From positions 806,001 to 870,000 of the forward strand of contig NC_015727.1 in NCBI RefSeq assembly GCF_000219215.1: DNA of 64,000 nucleotides, written 5' to 3'. The notes under the pieces are model-generated. The model did no database searches. It saw nothing but the letters and a program-made list of their open reading frames with translations, and had not been told where the DNA came from. This stretch comes from Cupriavidus necator N-1 (GTDB lineage Bacteria > Pseudomonadota > Gammaproteobacteria > Burkholderiales > Burkholderiaceae). Each line of letters opens with the position of its first letter. Within the stretch, counting starts at the first letter, position 1. A program made the position numbers and the translations under genes. Of the stretch, positions 16,478 through 27,327 are shown piece by piece.

Positions 16478-18400
16478 CTAATTTTTGAGGAGGCGCCATA
16501 GGGTGGAGCGACCAATACCCAATCGTTTTGCGGCCTGGGTACGGTTTCCTCCACACTCCTTGAGAATCTCCTTCACATTGGCGATGGTCATACCAGAGAG
16601 CGTGGTGTCGGGCGGCTCCGGCATAGCGGCCAGTGAATCGTAGTGGTCCGGATCACGGTCGAGAAGTGCGGCCAGTTGTCTTGCTGGCACTGCCGCGCCG
16701 GCTTCGAGACAAGCCATGGCAACACGCTCGGCGAAGTTCTCGAGCTCGCGGACATTACCTGGCCAGGCATGTTGTCTGGCGACGACCAGGGCGGCAGGCA
16801 GGACAGTGTCAAGCAAGTCTGCAAGCTGCACCCGTCGCATCGCCGCACTTACCAGCGCCGTTGCGAGAGAGTCACGGTCCTCGGGGCGCTCGCGCAGTGG
16901 CGGCACCTGGACGCGCAGCACGCTAAGGCGATAGAAGAGATCTTTCCGAAAGGCGCCTTCGCGCACGCGCTCCCACAGGTCTCGATGCGTGGCGGCAACG
17001 ATGCGGACATTGACCTGCAGGGTGTCGGTACCGCCGACTCGCGTCACTTCTCGCTCCTGCAAGACGCGTAGCAGCCGCGTTTGCAATAACGACGGCATCT
17101 CCGCCACCTCGTCGAGGAAGACCGTTCCCTCATTGGCGGCTTCGAATAGGCCCGCTTTACCGTTGCGCCGCGCGCCGGTGAAGGCGCCTTCTTCATAGCC
17201 AAAGAGTTCCGTCTCCAGCAGCGTCTCAGGCAATGCGCCGCAATTGACCGCCAGGAACGGGTGCCGCCGTCGGCGGCTGGCGTTATGCAGGCCTTGGGCA
17301 AGCAGTTCCTTGCCGACGCCGGTTGGCCCTGTGATCAGAACGGTAGCATCGCTGCGCTCGGCCGCAACTCGGCAACGGGTAATGGTGGCGGCCATGGCTG
17401 GCGAGGCGCCTACGATGTCCTCAAGCTTGTACCTGGCTGTTTGCGAGTGCGTGTACCGATGCGTTCGGAGCCTGTTAAAGGCCCTCTCGACGCGTGTCGG
17501 CTGGCGGAGCGTCAGTACCGCGCCAACGCGCACATTCCCTTCGTACAGCGGCGCTCGGTCAATGATTACCGTGCGTCCGTCGATCTCCTCAACGGCGCCG
17601 CTGTCATGCTCGCCATCTGACAGGGCACGTCCTGGACGCAAGGCAGGGAATGGTAGCGAGAGCGTTTTCCCGGTAGATGGGATGAGGGGACTGCCAACTA
17701 ATTTCTCCGCTGCGGGATTGGCCGCGATCAGCCTGCCGGCGGCATCCAGCGCGACAACGCCATCGCCAAGGTGGTAAAGGACGCTGTTCAGCAGCGAATA
17801 CCGCGAGCGCTCGACCGCTTTCGCGTTCGCCAGGGCGATCGCGTCTTCCAGCGCAAGCCGCACCGAGTCGACGGAATAGAGGAACACGCCTGCCATGCCC
17901 GCTGCGGCTGCCGCCTGCATGACTACGCCCGCGCCCACGACCACGCGCGTGTCCAGGCGCCGCAACTCGTCAATCACGTTGCGGACGTCCGGGGCAGACT
18001 CGTACGACCGAAAGGCAATTGGCAAAGCGAACACTTCCGCAAACTTCGCCATGTCATCACCGGCATCGCGGTGGAGCACCACGGCAAGGCGTTCGGAGAT
18101 TGCCCTGGCCCGGACGATAGCGGCCATCACGTCATGGCCGCCGACGCGTACGGAGACCACCGGAATCGACAAGTGGCTGCGCAGGAATTCAGCATTTGCG
18201 CCGGCTGAAACCACGACGTCGCACGGCGCCGATTCCTGCCGACGCTGAATCTCGGCGAGCGCCTCATCAAAATGCGCGTCGACCACGCTCACTTGCGCGC
18301 GCGCGTGAAGCGCCGCACCCACGTCGCGGATGTGCTCGGCGAGCTGGTATGCGCTGACGCCAATGATCACGGGGCGGCGTGGCTTTGGGGGTTCTTCCAT
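16478..18400 (-). CDS. PrpR-like sigma-54-dependent transcriptional activator
   Basis: A 640-aa enhancer-binding protein. Residues about 10-185 form a PrpR_N-type sensor, starting VIIGVSAYQLAEHIRDV and containing VVVSAGANAEFL. A PAS domain follows at about 205-300 (YHLGDGVVALDAAGRLIAAN). The AAA+ domain (about 320-555) has Walker A GPTGVGKE, the sigma-54 contact loop EEGAFTGARR, Walker B GTVFLDEVAEM and FYRLSVLRV. The C-terminus is a Fis-type HTH (NRTQAAKRLGIGRSTLWRLLK). PrpR itself senses 2-methylcitrate; this homologue sits divergent from a TctC/Bug receptor, so a tricarboxylate or similar acid is a reasonable ligand guess. It should act on the -24/-12 promoter at 18581. Confidence 0.93.
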   Translation of the reverse strand: MEEPPKPRRPVIIGVSAYQLAEHIRDVGAALHARAQVSVVDAHFDEALAEIQRRQESAPCDVVVSAGANAEFLRSHLSIPVVSVRVGGHDVMAAIVRARAISERLAVVLHRDAGDDMAKFAEVFALPIAFRSYESAPDVRNVIDELRRLDTRVVVGAGVVMQAAAAAGMAGVFLYSVDSVRLALEDAIALANAKAVERSRYSLLNSVLYHLGDGVVALDAAGRLIAANPAAEKLVGSPLIPSTGKTLSLPFPALRPGRALSDGEHDSGAVEEIDGRTVIIDRAPLYEGNVRVGAVLTLRQPTRVERAFNRLRTHRYTHSQTARYKLEDIVGASPAMAATITRCRVAAERSDATVLITGPTGVGKELLAQGLHNASRRRRHPFLAVNCGALPETLLETELFGYEEGAFTGARRNGKAGLFEAANEGTVFLDEVAEMPSLLQTRLLRVLQEREVTRVGGTDTLQVNVRIVAATHRDLWERVREGAFRKDLFYRLSVLRVQVPPLRERPEDRDSLATALVSAAMRRVQLADLLDTVLPAALVVARQHAWPGNVRELENFAERVAMACLEAGAAVPARQLAALLDRDPDHYDSLAAMPEPPDTTLSGMTIANVKEILKECGGNRTQAAKRLGIGRSTLWRLLKN

Positions 18401-18440
18401 GAGAAGCGGCCGGGTGGCGTAAAGGGTGGGGGTAGTTTAG

Positions 18441-18470
18441 CGTTTCATTCGATCGTTTCAAAGTGAAACG
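18441..18470. promoter_or_regulatory. Likely upstream activator site for the PrpR-like protein
   Basis: A 17-bp palindrome, CGTTTCA-AAG-TGAAACG (18454-18470), with an extra half-site CGTTTCA at 18441-18447. It lies about 110 bp upstream of the -24/-12 promoter, a normal distance for an enhancer-type site, and 40 bp from the activator's own start. Confidence 0.65.
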
Positions 18471-18580
18471 GTAGCGTTCCAATGTGACTCAATCCTGTTT
18501 GTTCTCCGAGCGGCCCGGTGACACTAATTTTTCATTACAAATCAGTTGGTTACACGGAAGTTTGGGTTCGCTTCGGCATC

Positions 18581-18596
18581 TGGCATGGCCATTGCG
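18581..18596 (+). promoter_or_regulatory. Sigma-54 (-24/-12) promoter
   Basis: TGGCATGGCCATTGCG matches the consensus TGGCAC-N5-TTGCA with the invariant GG and GC at correct spacing. It lies about 38 nt before the start of the Bug receptor gene, whose divergent neighbour encodes a sigma-54 activator. Confidence 0.75.
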
Positions 18597-18633
18597 CTCA
18601 TGGGGTCACCTACGAACACACCGCAGGAAACCC

Positions 18634-19611
18634 ATGAATCGCAGAGACTTCAACCGCATCGCCTTAACCTTGCTCGGCGCCGCCCCGCTAACGGTGGCGC
18701 GCGCCGCCGAACGCTATCCCGCGAAGCCGATTTCCCTTGTCGTCGCCTACAGCGCCGGCGGAAGCGCCGACTTGCGGGCACGCCAGGTGGGCCGCTTCAT
18801 GAGCACTGCCTTGGCGCAACCGGTCGTCGTGGAAAACCGGCCCGGCGGCGCGGGAAACATCGGTACGCAGTACGTGGCACGGGCGAGGCCCGATGGCTAC
18901 GTGCTTGGCATCGGCAACCTTGGCCCATTGAGCGTCAATCCTTCGCTGTTTGCCAACCTCTCGTTCGATCCAGCCAGGGACCTGACAATGATCGCGCTGA
19001 TTGAGCGCGGCCCGCTGCTGCTGCTGGTCAGGCCGGATTCGCCGTACAGAACGGTGGCCGACTTGATACGGTCCGCCAAGGCCAGCCCCACCGGCTTGAC
19101 TTATGGTTCCAGCGGAGCGGGCGGCGCGCATCATCTTTCCGGCGAATTGCTGAAGTCCATGACTGGCTGCAGCCTGGTACATATCCCTTACAAAGGCGGC
19201 GCCGGCGCGATGGTCGACCTACTGGGCGGCCGCCTTGATTTCCTGTTTGAGCCGATGTACTCGGCGCTGCCGGCAACACGTATGGGCAAGGTGCGCTCTC
19301 TGGCGATTACCAGCAAGGGGCGTTCGCCATTGCTTCCGGGCGTCCCAGCCATGAATGAGGCTGGCGTCCCCGGATTTCAGGTGGAGAACTGGCAGGGGCT
19401 GGTCGGCCCCGCTGGCCTGCCGACGCCCATCGTCCAGGTTCTCAACAAGACCGTCAATCAAGCGCTCGAGGACCGAGAGATTCGAGCCCTCCTGTTATCC
19501 CAGGGCAATGAGCCAGGCAGGGGGACGCCAGAGGCATTTGCAGCTTACGTCAAGGCGGAGAGAAGCCGCTGGCAACAACTGATCCGCGCCAGCGGAATCG
19601 AACCGAGCTGA
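18634..19611 (+). CDS. Tripartite tricarboxylate transporter substrate-binding protein (TctC/Bug family)
   Basis: A 325-aa periplasmic binding protein. It has a signal peptide, MNRRDFNRIALTLLGAAPLTVARA, with a twin-Arg start that may use the Tat route. The mature part opens YPAKPISLVVAYSAGGSADLRAR, the Bug signature, with VVENRPGGAGNIGTQYVA and LTYGSSGAGGAHHLSGELLK following. GCAGGA precedes the ATG at 18634; the 50 upstream codons overlap the promoter and are not used. No TctA/TctB membrane partner is nearby, which is common for Bug proteins in Burkholderiales. The ligand is probably a carboxylate. A sigma-54 promoter lies immediately upstream. Confidence 0.93.
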   Translation: MNRRDFNRIALTLLGAAPLTVARAAERYPAKPISLVVAYSAGGSADLRARQVGRFMSTALAQPVVVENRPGGAGNIGTQYVARARPDGYVLGIGNLGPLSVNPSLFANLSFDPARDLTMIALIERGPLLLLVRPDSPYRTVADLIRSAKASPTGLTYGSSGAGGAHHLSGELLKSMTGCSLVHIPYKGGAGAMVDLLGGRLDFLFEPMYSALPATRMGKVRSLAITSKGRSPLLPGVPAMNEAGVPGFQVENWQGLVGPAGLPTPIVQVLNKTVNQALEDREIRALLLSQGNEPGRGTPEAFAAYVKAERSRWQQLIRASGIEPS

Positions 19612-19658
19612 TTTACTGGACGCTTTTCTTTACACGCAACCAAATTTCCGAGAACGAA

Positions 19659-20651
19659 ATGAAAGCTATCATGATCGAGAGCTATGGCGGCCCCGAAGTC
19701 TTGCAGCGCCGGGAAGTACCAGCACCGGAGCCCGGTCCCGGCGACATCGTTGTAAAAGTCGCCTTCGCCGGCATCAACTTCATGGATGTGCATACGCGTC
19801 AGGGCAAATATGCGATGTCGACGACTTACCCAGTGCGGCTCCCATGCACCTTGGGCATGGAGGGAGCCGGCGAGGTGGTCCATGTAGGTAGCGAAGTCAG
19901 CCGCTTCGCGCCCGGCGACCGGGTGGCATGGTGCATCGCATGGGGCAGCTATGCCGAGTACGCCCGGGTGCCGGCGGGGCTCGCGGTCCGGCTGCCCGAC
20001 GACATCGCCTACGATCAGGCGGCGGCCAGTCTCTTCCAGGGCAGCACCGCCCACTATCTGCTCAACGAGGTGGCCAGGCTGCATGCCGGGCAGGCCTGCC
20101 TGGTGCACGCCGCCTCCGGCAACATCGGGCAGTTGCTCGTACAGATGGCCAAGGCCGCCGGCGTTACTGTTTTTGCGACGGGCAGCTCGCCGGAAAAGTG
20201 TGCCGTGGCACATCGCCTCGGCGCCGATCACGCCATGCTCTACGACCATGGCCGATTCGCCGACGCAATACGCGAGGCCACGCAGGGCCGTGGTGTTGAT
20301 GTGGTATTTGACTCGGTGGGGAAAGCGACACTGCGCGACAGCTTCCGCGCCACGCGCAAGCGCGGGCTGGTGATCAACTACGGCAACGTTTCCGGATCGG
20401 TGGACGACCTGGACCCCATGGAGCTGGGGGAGAGCGGCTCATTGTTCCTGACCCGGCCTCGATTGGCAGACCACATGTCAGATCCTGAGACGGTACAGCG
20501 ACGCGCGGATGACATCTTCGCGGCGCTCGCCTCAAAGCAAATCCATATTCCTATCGCGAACCGCTATGGCTTTGACGACGTGGAGCAGGCACATGCGATG
20601 ATCGAGCAACGGCAGCAAATCGGCAAGTCCGTATTATCGATTGCTGTTTAG
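19659..20651 (+). CDS. Quinone oxidoreductase-like (zinc-free MDR) protein
   Basis: A 330-aa medium-chain reductase of the QOR type, which uses NADPH to reduce quinones or enones. It opens with MKAIMIESYGGPEVLQRREV, followed by GINFMDVHTRQGKY, and the nucleotide-binding region VHAASGNIGQLLVQMAKAAGVTVFATGSS. The zinc ligands of alcohol dehydrogenases are absent. VDVVFDSVGKATLRDS is also typical. It lies 47 nt after the Bug receptor on the same strand and is probably in the same sigma-54 operon. The physiological substrate is unknown. Confidence 0.92.
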   Translation: MKAIMIESYGGPEVLQRREVPAPEPGPGDIVVKVAFAGINFMDVHTRQGKYAMSTTYPVRLPCTLGMEGAGEVVHVGSEVSRFAPGDRVAWCIAWGSYAEYARVPAGLAVRLPDDIAYDQAAASLFQGSTAHYLLNEVARLHAGQACLVHAASGNIGQLLVQMAKAAGVTVFATGSSPEKCAVAHRLGADHAMLYDHGRFADAIREATQGRGVDVVFDSVGKATLRDSFRATRKRGLVINYGNVSGSVDDLDPMELGESGSLFLTRPRLADHMSDPETVQRRADDIFAALASKQIHIPIANRYGFDDVEQAHAMIEQRQQIGKSVLSIAV

Positions 20652-21166
20652 AGGCGGCACCGGATGGGCGCTTGCGGCGCCGACAATCCCCCGGGTCTCG
20701 ATTGTGGCCGGCTGGCCTCCGCCCGCTGAAGGGCCGGAGAGCGGTTGTGAGCGGTCATCGAAGCTGAGGTTGCCGATCGTCTCTTGATCGGCCGACTCGG
20801 ACTTCCAACTCCGCGACTTCGGATGACTCAAACTGGCCGGCTACCGCCATCGGGAATCCGCCAGCTTGAGCAGTAGCGGTTCGCCGTAGCGAGCAGAGCA
20901 GGGCAATCGCGAGGTCGGCGTACTGAGGCGCGGCGATAAAGTCCGATAACGTTGTGCTCGCGAATAATCGGGAGGCACGCTCCGATGCGTCGACGTCTTA
21001 CGTGCTTCCGAGATCGGGGGGCACCGTCATCTCGGACTTCTCGCTCCCGGTTTCGCGCTGCCGCGCCAGTGCGGACTAAGCATTCCGGGCTGTCAGCTGA
21101 TTACGCCGGCTGCCATAAACGTCGCCACACAATGATGAGCCAGACCGCTATTAGGTGTGCCACCGC
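20652..21166. other. Intergenic region, nothing recognised
   Basis: About 515 nt with no supported gene, terminator or repeat. Open frames here are short and lack family matches or ribosome sites. Confidence 0.4.
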
Positions 21167-21297
21167 TGCGGTTATACTCCGCGCTTCGCGCTCACACGCG
21201 AAGCTCAGGCAGCGAAGAAGTGCTTGCTAAAACTCCGCGCCGACACGAAGAAGGCAGCAAGAGGTCGCCTTCGGGTAACATCTCGCGCTCCACGCAA
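21167..21297 (+). pseudogene. H1-like protein gene: promoter and internal fragment only
   Basis: The 21 bp at 21167-21187 are identical to 25882-25902, the promoter of the intact H1-like gene, including TTATACT. They are followed by a fragment reading REAQAAKKCLLKLRADTKKA, matching residues 36-55 of the intact protein with one difference (Cys for Arg). Start and end are missing, and the fragment runs directly into the tRNA at 21298. Confidence 0.75.
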
Positions 21298-21374
21298 GGG
21301 CCGGAAGCTTAAGTGGTATAAGCCGTCGACTCATAATCGACTGATAGTGGGTTCGAGTCCCACCCGGCCCACCA
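21298..21374 (+). tRNA. tRNA with CAU anticodon (Met or Ile2)
   Basis: A full 77-nt cloverleaf. The acceptor GGGCCGG/CCGGCCC is perfect. The D-arm is GCTT/AAGC with a 9-nt loop, the anticodon stem GTCGA/TCGAC carries the loop CTCATAA, there is a 5-nt variable loop, and the T-arm is GTGGG-TTCGAGT-CCCAC. CCA is encoded. The CAU anticodon can be elongator Met or, if C34 is modified to lysidine, Ile for AUA codons. The sequence is unlike usual chromosomal copies and resembles tRNAs carried by mobile elements. It now lies about 110 nt downstream of a copied H1-like promoter. Confidence 0.9.
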
Positions 21375-21484
21375 ATAATAATGGTTCTCGGCATGCGAGG
21401 GATAGCGGGATACAACGACACTGTCGAGTACCCGTGCTTCCCTACAGCGAACCGTTCATTGTCGAGAGGGCAGACCGCACCAGC

Positions 21485-21859
21485 TTACTCTGCCCACTGT
21501 GCATCCACCTCCCTCATCAAGTGCCCCGCGAGAATATAGTCCCCCAACTTCGCCGCCTTTGCCTCCAGGCTCTCTAGCTCATCTGCTGGCAAGTTGTTGA
21601 GCTCAAATTGACAGTACAGATTCCGCTGCCGGAACGTTGTCTTTGGTCGCAATAGGCCGGCAACGAGCGCAGCCGGCGAGCGGACGGCGATGTTTTCGTG
21701 CCCGCGATACTCGACGCGTATCCCAACCTTCTGGCCGAGCCTGCCGAGTTCAACAGCATCCTGCCAACCTGACTCGTAGTCCAACTCGACCACCGTTACT
21801 CCCTCTGTCTCCAGGAGCTTCAGTGCCTCCCCTCTGGTTCCAGCTCGAGCTGTCGCCAT
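21485..21859 (-). CDS. Conserved hypothetical protein
   Basis: A 124-aa soluble protein. The start at 21859 is set by a strong GGAGGA 6 nt before the ATG; the frame continues upstream but has no site. It opens MATARAGTRGEALKLLETEG, with an alternating beta/alpha pattern and a hydrophobic strand VTVVELDYE. There is no signal peptide, membrane segment or known motif. The C-terminus DYILAGHLMREVDAQWAE is helical. It lies convergent to the tRNA. I do not recognise the family. Confidence 0.65.
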   Translation of the reverse strand: MATARAGTRGEALKLLETEGVTVVELDYESGWQDAVELGRLGQKVGIRVEYRGHENIAVRSPAALVAGLLRPKTTFRQRNLYCQFELNNLPADELESLEAKAAKLGDYILAGHLMREVDAQWAE

Positions 21860-21994
21860 TCTGTCCTCCGCGCGCGCGGGCGTACGCGTATTTGCCAGCC
21901 GCAAACAGGGCGTGTGGCTATTCGTACGCTTCTTCGGCCCTGGTCCTATATTGCATGGCAACATTGTAAGGGGGCAGCTTCGTTCGCTTGCGGA

Positions 21995-22035
21995 TTTCGG
22001 TGAACGTGATCAGCGGTTTCGGTGAACGTGATCAG
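21995..22035. repeat. Two direct repeats typical of IS21-family ends
   Basis: TTTCGGTGAACGTGATCAG occurs at 21995-22013 and again at 22017-22035, 22 bp apart. Repeated ends of this sequence type are known at IS21-family termini. No IS21 gene is attached here; an istA fragment lies at 45.2 kb. Confidence 0.6.
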
Positions 22036-22253
22036 GGAAGGAAGGTGGTACTGTGCGATCAGAAGAATGTAGCGTAGGTAATTTACGGTGCCGAATCAGG
22101 GATTCGACGACGGACGATGATGGCTGACATGGGCCGGCTACCGCCGTTGCGCTTCCGCATCCCCGGTCGACAACGGTTAGCCGCAGCATACGGACCAAGA
22201 AGTGCATGGGGCCGGCGTTGGCGGGACACGGCGATAGGGCACGAAACGAAGTC

Positions 22254-22454
22254 TTATCGAATGCTTCGCACGGCTTCGAGCATGGAGTGTCCTTGACTCG
22301 TCAGGCGGGGATAAACATTGCCGCTATCATGCCCGTGCTCCATCGTGACCAGTTTGTGGGCCAGCAAGCCGTCCAATTGATCTGGTTCGAGATCATCGAT
22401 ATCTTGCGCATCGCCAAGCAGTAGTAGCGCGGCGATTTCGTGCGGACTTAGCAT
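22254..22454 (-). CDS. Small conserved hypothetical protein
   Basis: A 66-aa protein starting MLSPHEIAALLLLGDAQD, with GGAGG 7 nt before the ATG (22454). The frame is open further upstream, but that part lacks protein character. It is acidic in the middle (DIDDLEPDQLDGLLAH) and ends with a segment TSQGHSMLEAVRS, like the winged-helix end of small regulators seen in Burkholderiales. Function unknown. The gap 22036-22253 is empty. Confidence 0.7.
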   Translation of the reverse strand: MLSPHEIAALLLLGDAQDIDDLEPDQLDGLLAHKLVTMEHGHDSGNVYPRLTSQGHSMLEAVRSIR

Positions 22455-22802
22455 GGCGGCCTCCTTTGCCGGCGTTTGCCGGGGTCGGAAAATGGAACCT
22501 ACGACAGCTGGTCCGTGGATCGAATTCCACGAGGACGATGAGAACGGCAGTGAATGCATCGGTGCGAGGGACGCGCAGGAAGCGCACACCGGGTATTTAC
22601 CGTAAACTCTTTTGTCGACGGAATCAAGCGACGCGTGTGTTGCGTCGCAGCAGGGTCAATCAATGCACCGGGGCATTTAAAGGCTGGTGAAGCCTCGACC
22701 AAGGGATTGTCGGCGACGGCCCACCGTGATACAAGATAGCCGCACATTTGGCGCAAGCCGGTGGCGTCATCTACAACTAGTCTTCCTTGGAACATTCAGA
22801 AC

Positions 22803-23006
22803 ATGGCAACAGGTACCGTCAAGTGGTTTAACGATGCAAAGGGTTTTGGGTTCATCACGCCGGACGACGGCAGCGATGACCTGTTCGCGCACTTCTCCGA
22901 GGTTCAGGGAAACGGCTTCAAATCACTTCAGGAAGGCCAGAAGGTCAGTTTTGAAGTCAAGCAAGGTCCCAAGGGGAAACAGGCAGCGAATATCAAACCG
23001 CTGTAA
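22803..23006 (+). CDS. Cold-shock protein, CspA family
   Basis: A 67-aa single cold-shock domain that binds single-stranded RNA and DNA. RNP1 (KGFGFITP) and RNP2 (LFAHFSEV) are both intact in the five-strand OB fold. The start is the ATG at 22803 ([17 protein letters not shown]), as in the family; the 14 codons before it are not protein-like. It faces the sigma-factor gene across a short gap. Members in Burkholderiales may be constitutive or stress-induced; I see no clear cold-box. Confidence 0.95.
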   Translation: MATGTVKWFNDAKGFGFITPDDGSDDLFAHFSEVQGNGFKSLQEGQKVSFEVKQGPKGKQAANIKPL

Positions 23007-23038
23007 GATTTCCGCGCCGCAAACGCGTCCTGTCAGGG

Positions 23039-23065
23039 CAGCGATCGGGCGATGCGTGATCGCTG
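23039..23065. terminator. Hairpin between convergent csp and rpoD genes
   Basis: CAGCGATC (23039-23046) pairs perfectly with GATCGCTG (23058-23065). No T run follows, so termination is uncertain. Confidence 0.4.
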
Positions 23066-23114
23066 CGGGGCTGAAGTAGGGCGTCGAAAGGGGGCGTGTA
23101 CTCCTCGCCTTTGC

Positions 23115-25145
<2,031 letters not shown>

Positions 25146-25278
25146 GACGGCAGGTCAATTAGCCTGTCGGGGTGCGAACGAAATCGTGGAATGACGCACG
25201 GACAGTCGAGGCCGGGATGCCTCTCGCGGAATTCGGTGTGCACAGAATGGGGATCGTTAGATCATACCCGACGACGTT

Positions 25279-25404
25279 GTGCGACGCAATATTCGGTGGG
25301 TAGAGATGTTGCCCGAACTCGTCGAGGAAGGCCGAAAGATTCTCCTGTTCTCGCGGTTCACCAGCATGCTCGAGCTCGTTGCCACCGCGCTCGACGAGGC
25401 GCAT
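25279..25404 (+). pseudogene. SNF2-family helicase, C-terminal fragment
   Basis: About 40 residues, WVEMLPELVEEGRKILLFSR then FTSMLELVATALDEAHVPY, match the start of the second helicase domain of SNF2 ATPases (motif IV region). The frame then decays. It is not a copy of the full helicase at 41.2 kb, whose matching segment differs. Confidence 0.6.
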
Positions 25405-25881
25405 GTCCCGTACCGGTGCTCACGGGCAATACCATCACCTGTTTCTGCGAAGGGCACGTCCGGAGATCGTCCGGACCGGCACCGTGCACCTTCGGATCAC
25501 AAGCAAGATCCGCGTCTGGGGGCGGGAGCCGCGAAACGTGGGAAGTAGGGAAAGATCATAGGCGCAACACGCAGCGCACCAGCCGCTGCCACGCCAATGT
25601 GACACCGAACAATGCACCAAGGATCCAGCGAAAGCCAAGGATCCAGCCAAAGGCACCTTTGGCCAGGAAGCCACAGCCACCACCTAAAGTGAGCAGAATG
25701 GTCGAGGTAGTAGCCCGCTAGGACCAGGCCAAGATCGGCTTGCGTTTTGTTGTTTTGGCGAATGTACCAAATACCAATGAGAAAGCGGTGCGGAAGAGGG
25801 TGGCATCTCGGCCGTCGGCTGATCGCACCGGTTGGATGCAACTCAAAGAAGAAACTGAGCTCTATTATGTAACGCCACTCG
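25405..25881. other. Gap with a possible degraded membrane ORF
   Basis: No intact gene. On the minus strand, about 25560-25690, one frame reads a hydrophobic Gly/Leu-rich stretch ending in a stop (GWILGFRWILGALFGVTLAW). It has no start and changes frame upstream, so it may be the rest of a small membrane protein. Confidence 0.3.
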
Positions 25882-25902
25882 TGCGGTTATACTCCGCGCT
25901 TC
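25882..25902 (+). promoter_or_regulatory. Probable promoter of the H1-like gene
   Basis: 21 bp identical to 21167-21187. They contain TTATACT, an acceptable -10, about 35 nt before the start codon. Conservation of only this part between two decayed copies supports a promoter role. Confidence 0.5.
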
Positions 25903-25925
25903 ACTCACAACTATGATTAACCAAC

Positions 25926-26393
25926 ATGGTCGCAGCAACTAAAACGACGCGGGTAAGTGCAACTGCCAAGGGAAAACCTGCCGCAAAGAAGGTGGCCGTG
26001 CCAACGAAAAAGGCCAGCGTGCTTGCCCGTGAGGCACAGGCAGCGAAGAAGCGCTTGCTGAAGCTGCGCGCTGACACGAAGAAGGCAATTGAAGCGGCTA
26101 AGCGCGAGATTGCCCAGGCCGTGGAAGCCGCAAAGGCCGCGGCCCGCTTTGAAAAGCAAGCCGCAAAGGACAAGCTCGCGGCGAAGAAGGCGAAGGCTGC
26201 AGGCGCCAAGAAGGCGACGGGCAACAAAGCTTCCGCAACGAAAGCGGCGGCGAAAAAGGCCGCCCCCGGTACCAAGGGCAAGGTCGCCGCGAAAGCAGTT
26301 CCGAAGGCGGCCGCAGTGAAATCTGCGCCGAAGAAGCGGGCTTCGGCGAAGAAGGTGGTTCCGGCTGTAGCATCGCCTGAAGCGTCGGCGTGA
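25926..26393 (+). CDS. Histone H1-like lysine/alanine-rich DNA-binding protein
   Basis: A 155-aa highly basic protein made of Lys, Ala and short KKA/AAK repeats. A central helical part (VLAREAQAAKKRLLKLRADT, about 31-50) is followed by a long KAAK-rich tail with VAAKAVPKAAAVKSAPKK. This composition matches bacterial H1-like/AlgP-type proteins that bind DNA through their charge. There is no catalytic domain. It is grouped here with H-NS and RpoD genes. The partial duplicate at 21.2 kb shows that this gene took part in a rearrangement. Confidence 0.85.
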   Translation: MVAATKTTRVSATAKGKPAAKKVAVPTKKASVLAREAQAAKKRLLKLRADTKKAIEAAKREIAQAVEAAKAAARFEKQAAKDKLAAKKAKAAGAKKATGNKASATKAAAKKAAPGTKGKVAAKAVPKAAAVKSAPKKRASAKKVVPAVASPEASA

Positions 26394-26499
26394 TCGTTGC
26401 TTCGGCTGGTAACGCGATGTCGCCAACCAGCTGATTGATGACAAGATGCTGTGGAAAGCTGAGGCGTAAGAACTTGGCGTCGGCTTTCCCCTTCCAATT

Positions 26500-26576
26500 G
26501 GGCCTTTTTCATGCTTCGTTAAAGCAGCGGACTCATAATCCGTTGGTGCCGTGTTCGACTCACGGGAGGCCCACCA
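26500..26576 (+). pseudogene. Degenerate tRNA with CAU anticodon
   Basis: The 3' two-thirds are tRNA-like: anticodon stem GCGGA/TCCGT with loop CTCATAA, T-arm CCGTG-TTCGACT-CACGG, acceptor GGGCCTT/GAGGCCC, and encoded CCA. The D-arm region is abnormal: a 6-nt TTTCAT linker precedes a short GCTT/AAGC stem with a 5-nt loop and no GG pair. A functional product is doubtful. It is not identical to the tRNA at 21298. Confidence 0.65.
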
Positions 26577-27012
26577 CGCAACCATTGGCTTCCATCCGTC
26601 AGGTTTGCTTCTTTAGCCTGGACTAGACCGCGACCGGAGGTCTTGATGTGTCTTGGTAGCGACACTGCGCTTCCTCTGACTGGTGCAATTCGCCCGGGCT
26701 ATGTGGGAAGCCCAACCGCCGTCGCTCAACGTATATGAAGCGTCGCTGTGATGGGAACTGATGCAAACGCGTACCCGTTTCTGCGATCCGCAGCCGACGT
26801 CATCGGGTGCGGATGTCGCCCAGCCTCACTTCAAGCCGACATCTATATGAAGTCCGCTTTGACGCTAACAGCGAAGCCATACATTAATACAAACAGTCCA
26901 CGCGATTTCAATCAGCCATCAGCTTCATTCGTAAGTCTTAGAGGACGAATACCTTGCAGATGGTCTTTGGAATGCGTATAAGTCAATTGTGACTGAACAA
27001 TCGGAGGCAAAA

Positions 27013-27327
27013 ATGGCAACGTATCAGGATTTGTTGGCGCAGAAGCAAGCGTTGGAAGCCAAAATCGAAGAAGCGCGTTCGACTGAGGTCGCGGGCGTCA
27101 TCGAACAGATTCGCGAGCTGATGGTTCGGTATAGCCTGTCGCCGGAAGACATAGCGCCGCGTCGTCGTCGGGGCCGGCCCACAAGTACAGCGTCCGCGGC
27201 CACCGAGAAAGCACCGCTTCCGCCGAAGTACATGGATCCCAAAACCGGCAAAACCTGGTCGGGACGTGGCCGGACGCCGGCGTGGCTGGGCAAACGGCCT
27301 GAGCGTTTCCTTATCCAGCAGGAATGA
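27013..27327 (+). CDS. H-NS-family nucleoid protein (HvrA/BprA type)
   Basis: A 104-aa H-NS-like DNA-bridging protein. The N-terminal half is a coiled-coil oligomerisation region (TYQDLLAQKQALEAKIEEAR). The C-terminal DNA-binding part has a basic linker APRRRRGRPT, then YMDPKTGKTWSGRGRTPAWL, the conserved AT-hook-like binding motif of this family. GGAGG lies 7 nt before the ATG at 27013. Such proteins silence AT-rich foreign genes; plasmid-borne copies often reduce the cost of acquired DNA. The gap before it, 26577-27012, has no gene. Confidence 0.92.
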   Translation: MATYQDLLAQKQALEAKIEEARSTEVAGVIEQIRELMVRYSLSPEDIAPRRRRGRPTSTASAATEKAPLPPKYMDPKTGKTWSGRGRTPAWLGKRPERFLIQQE

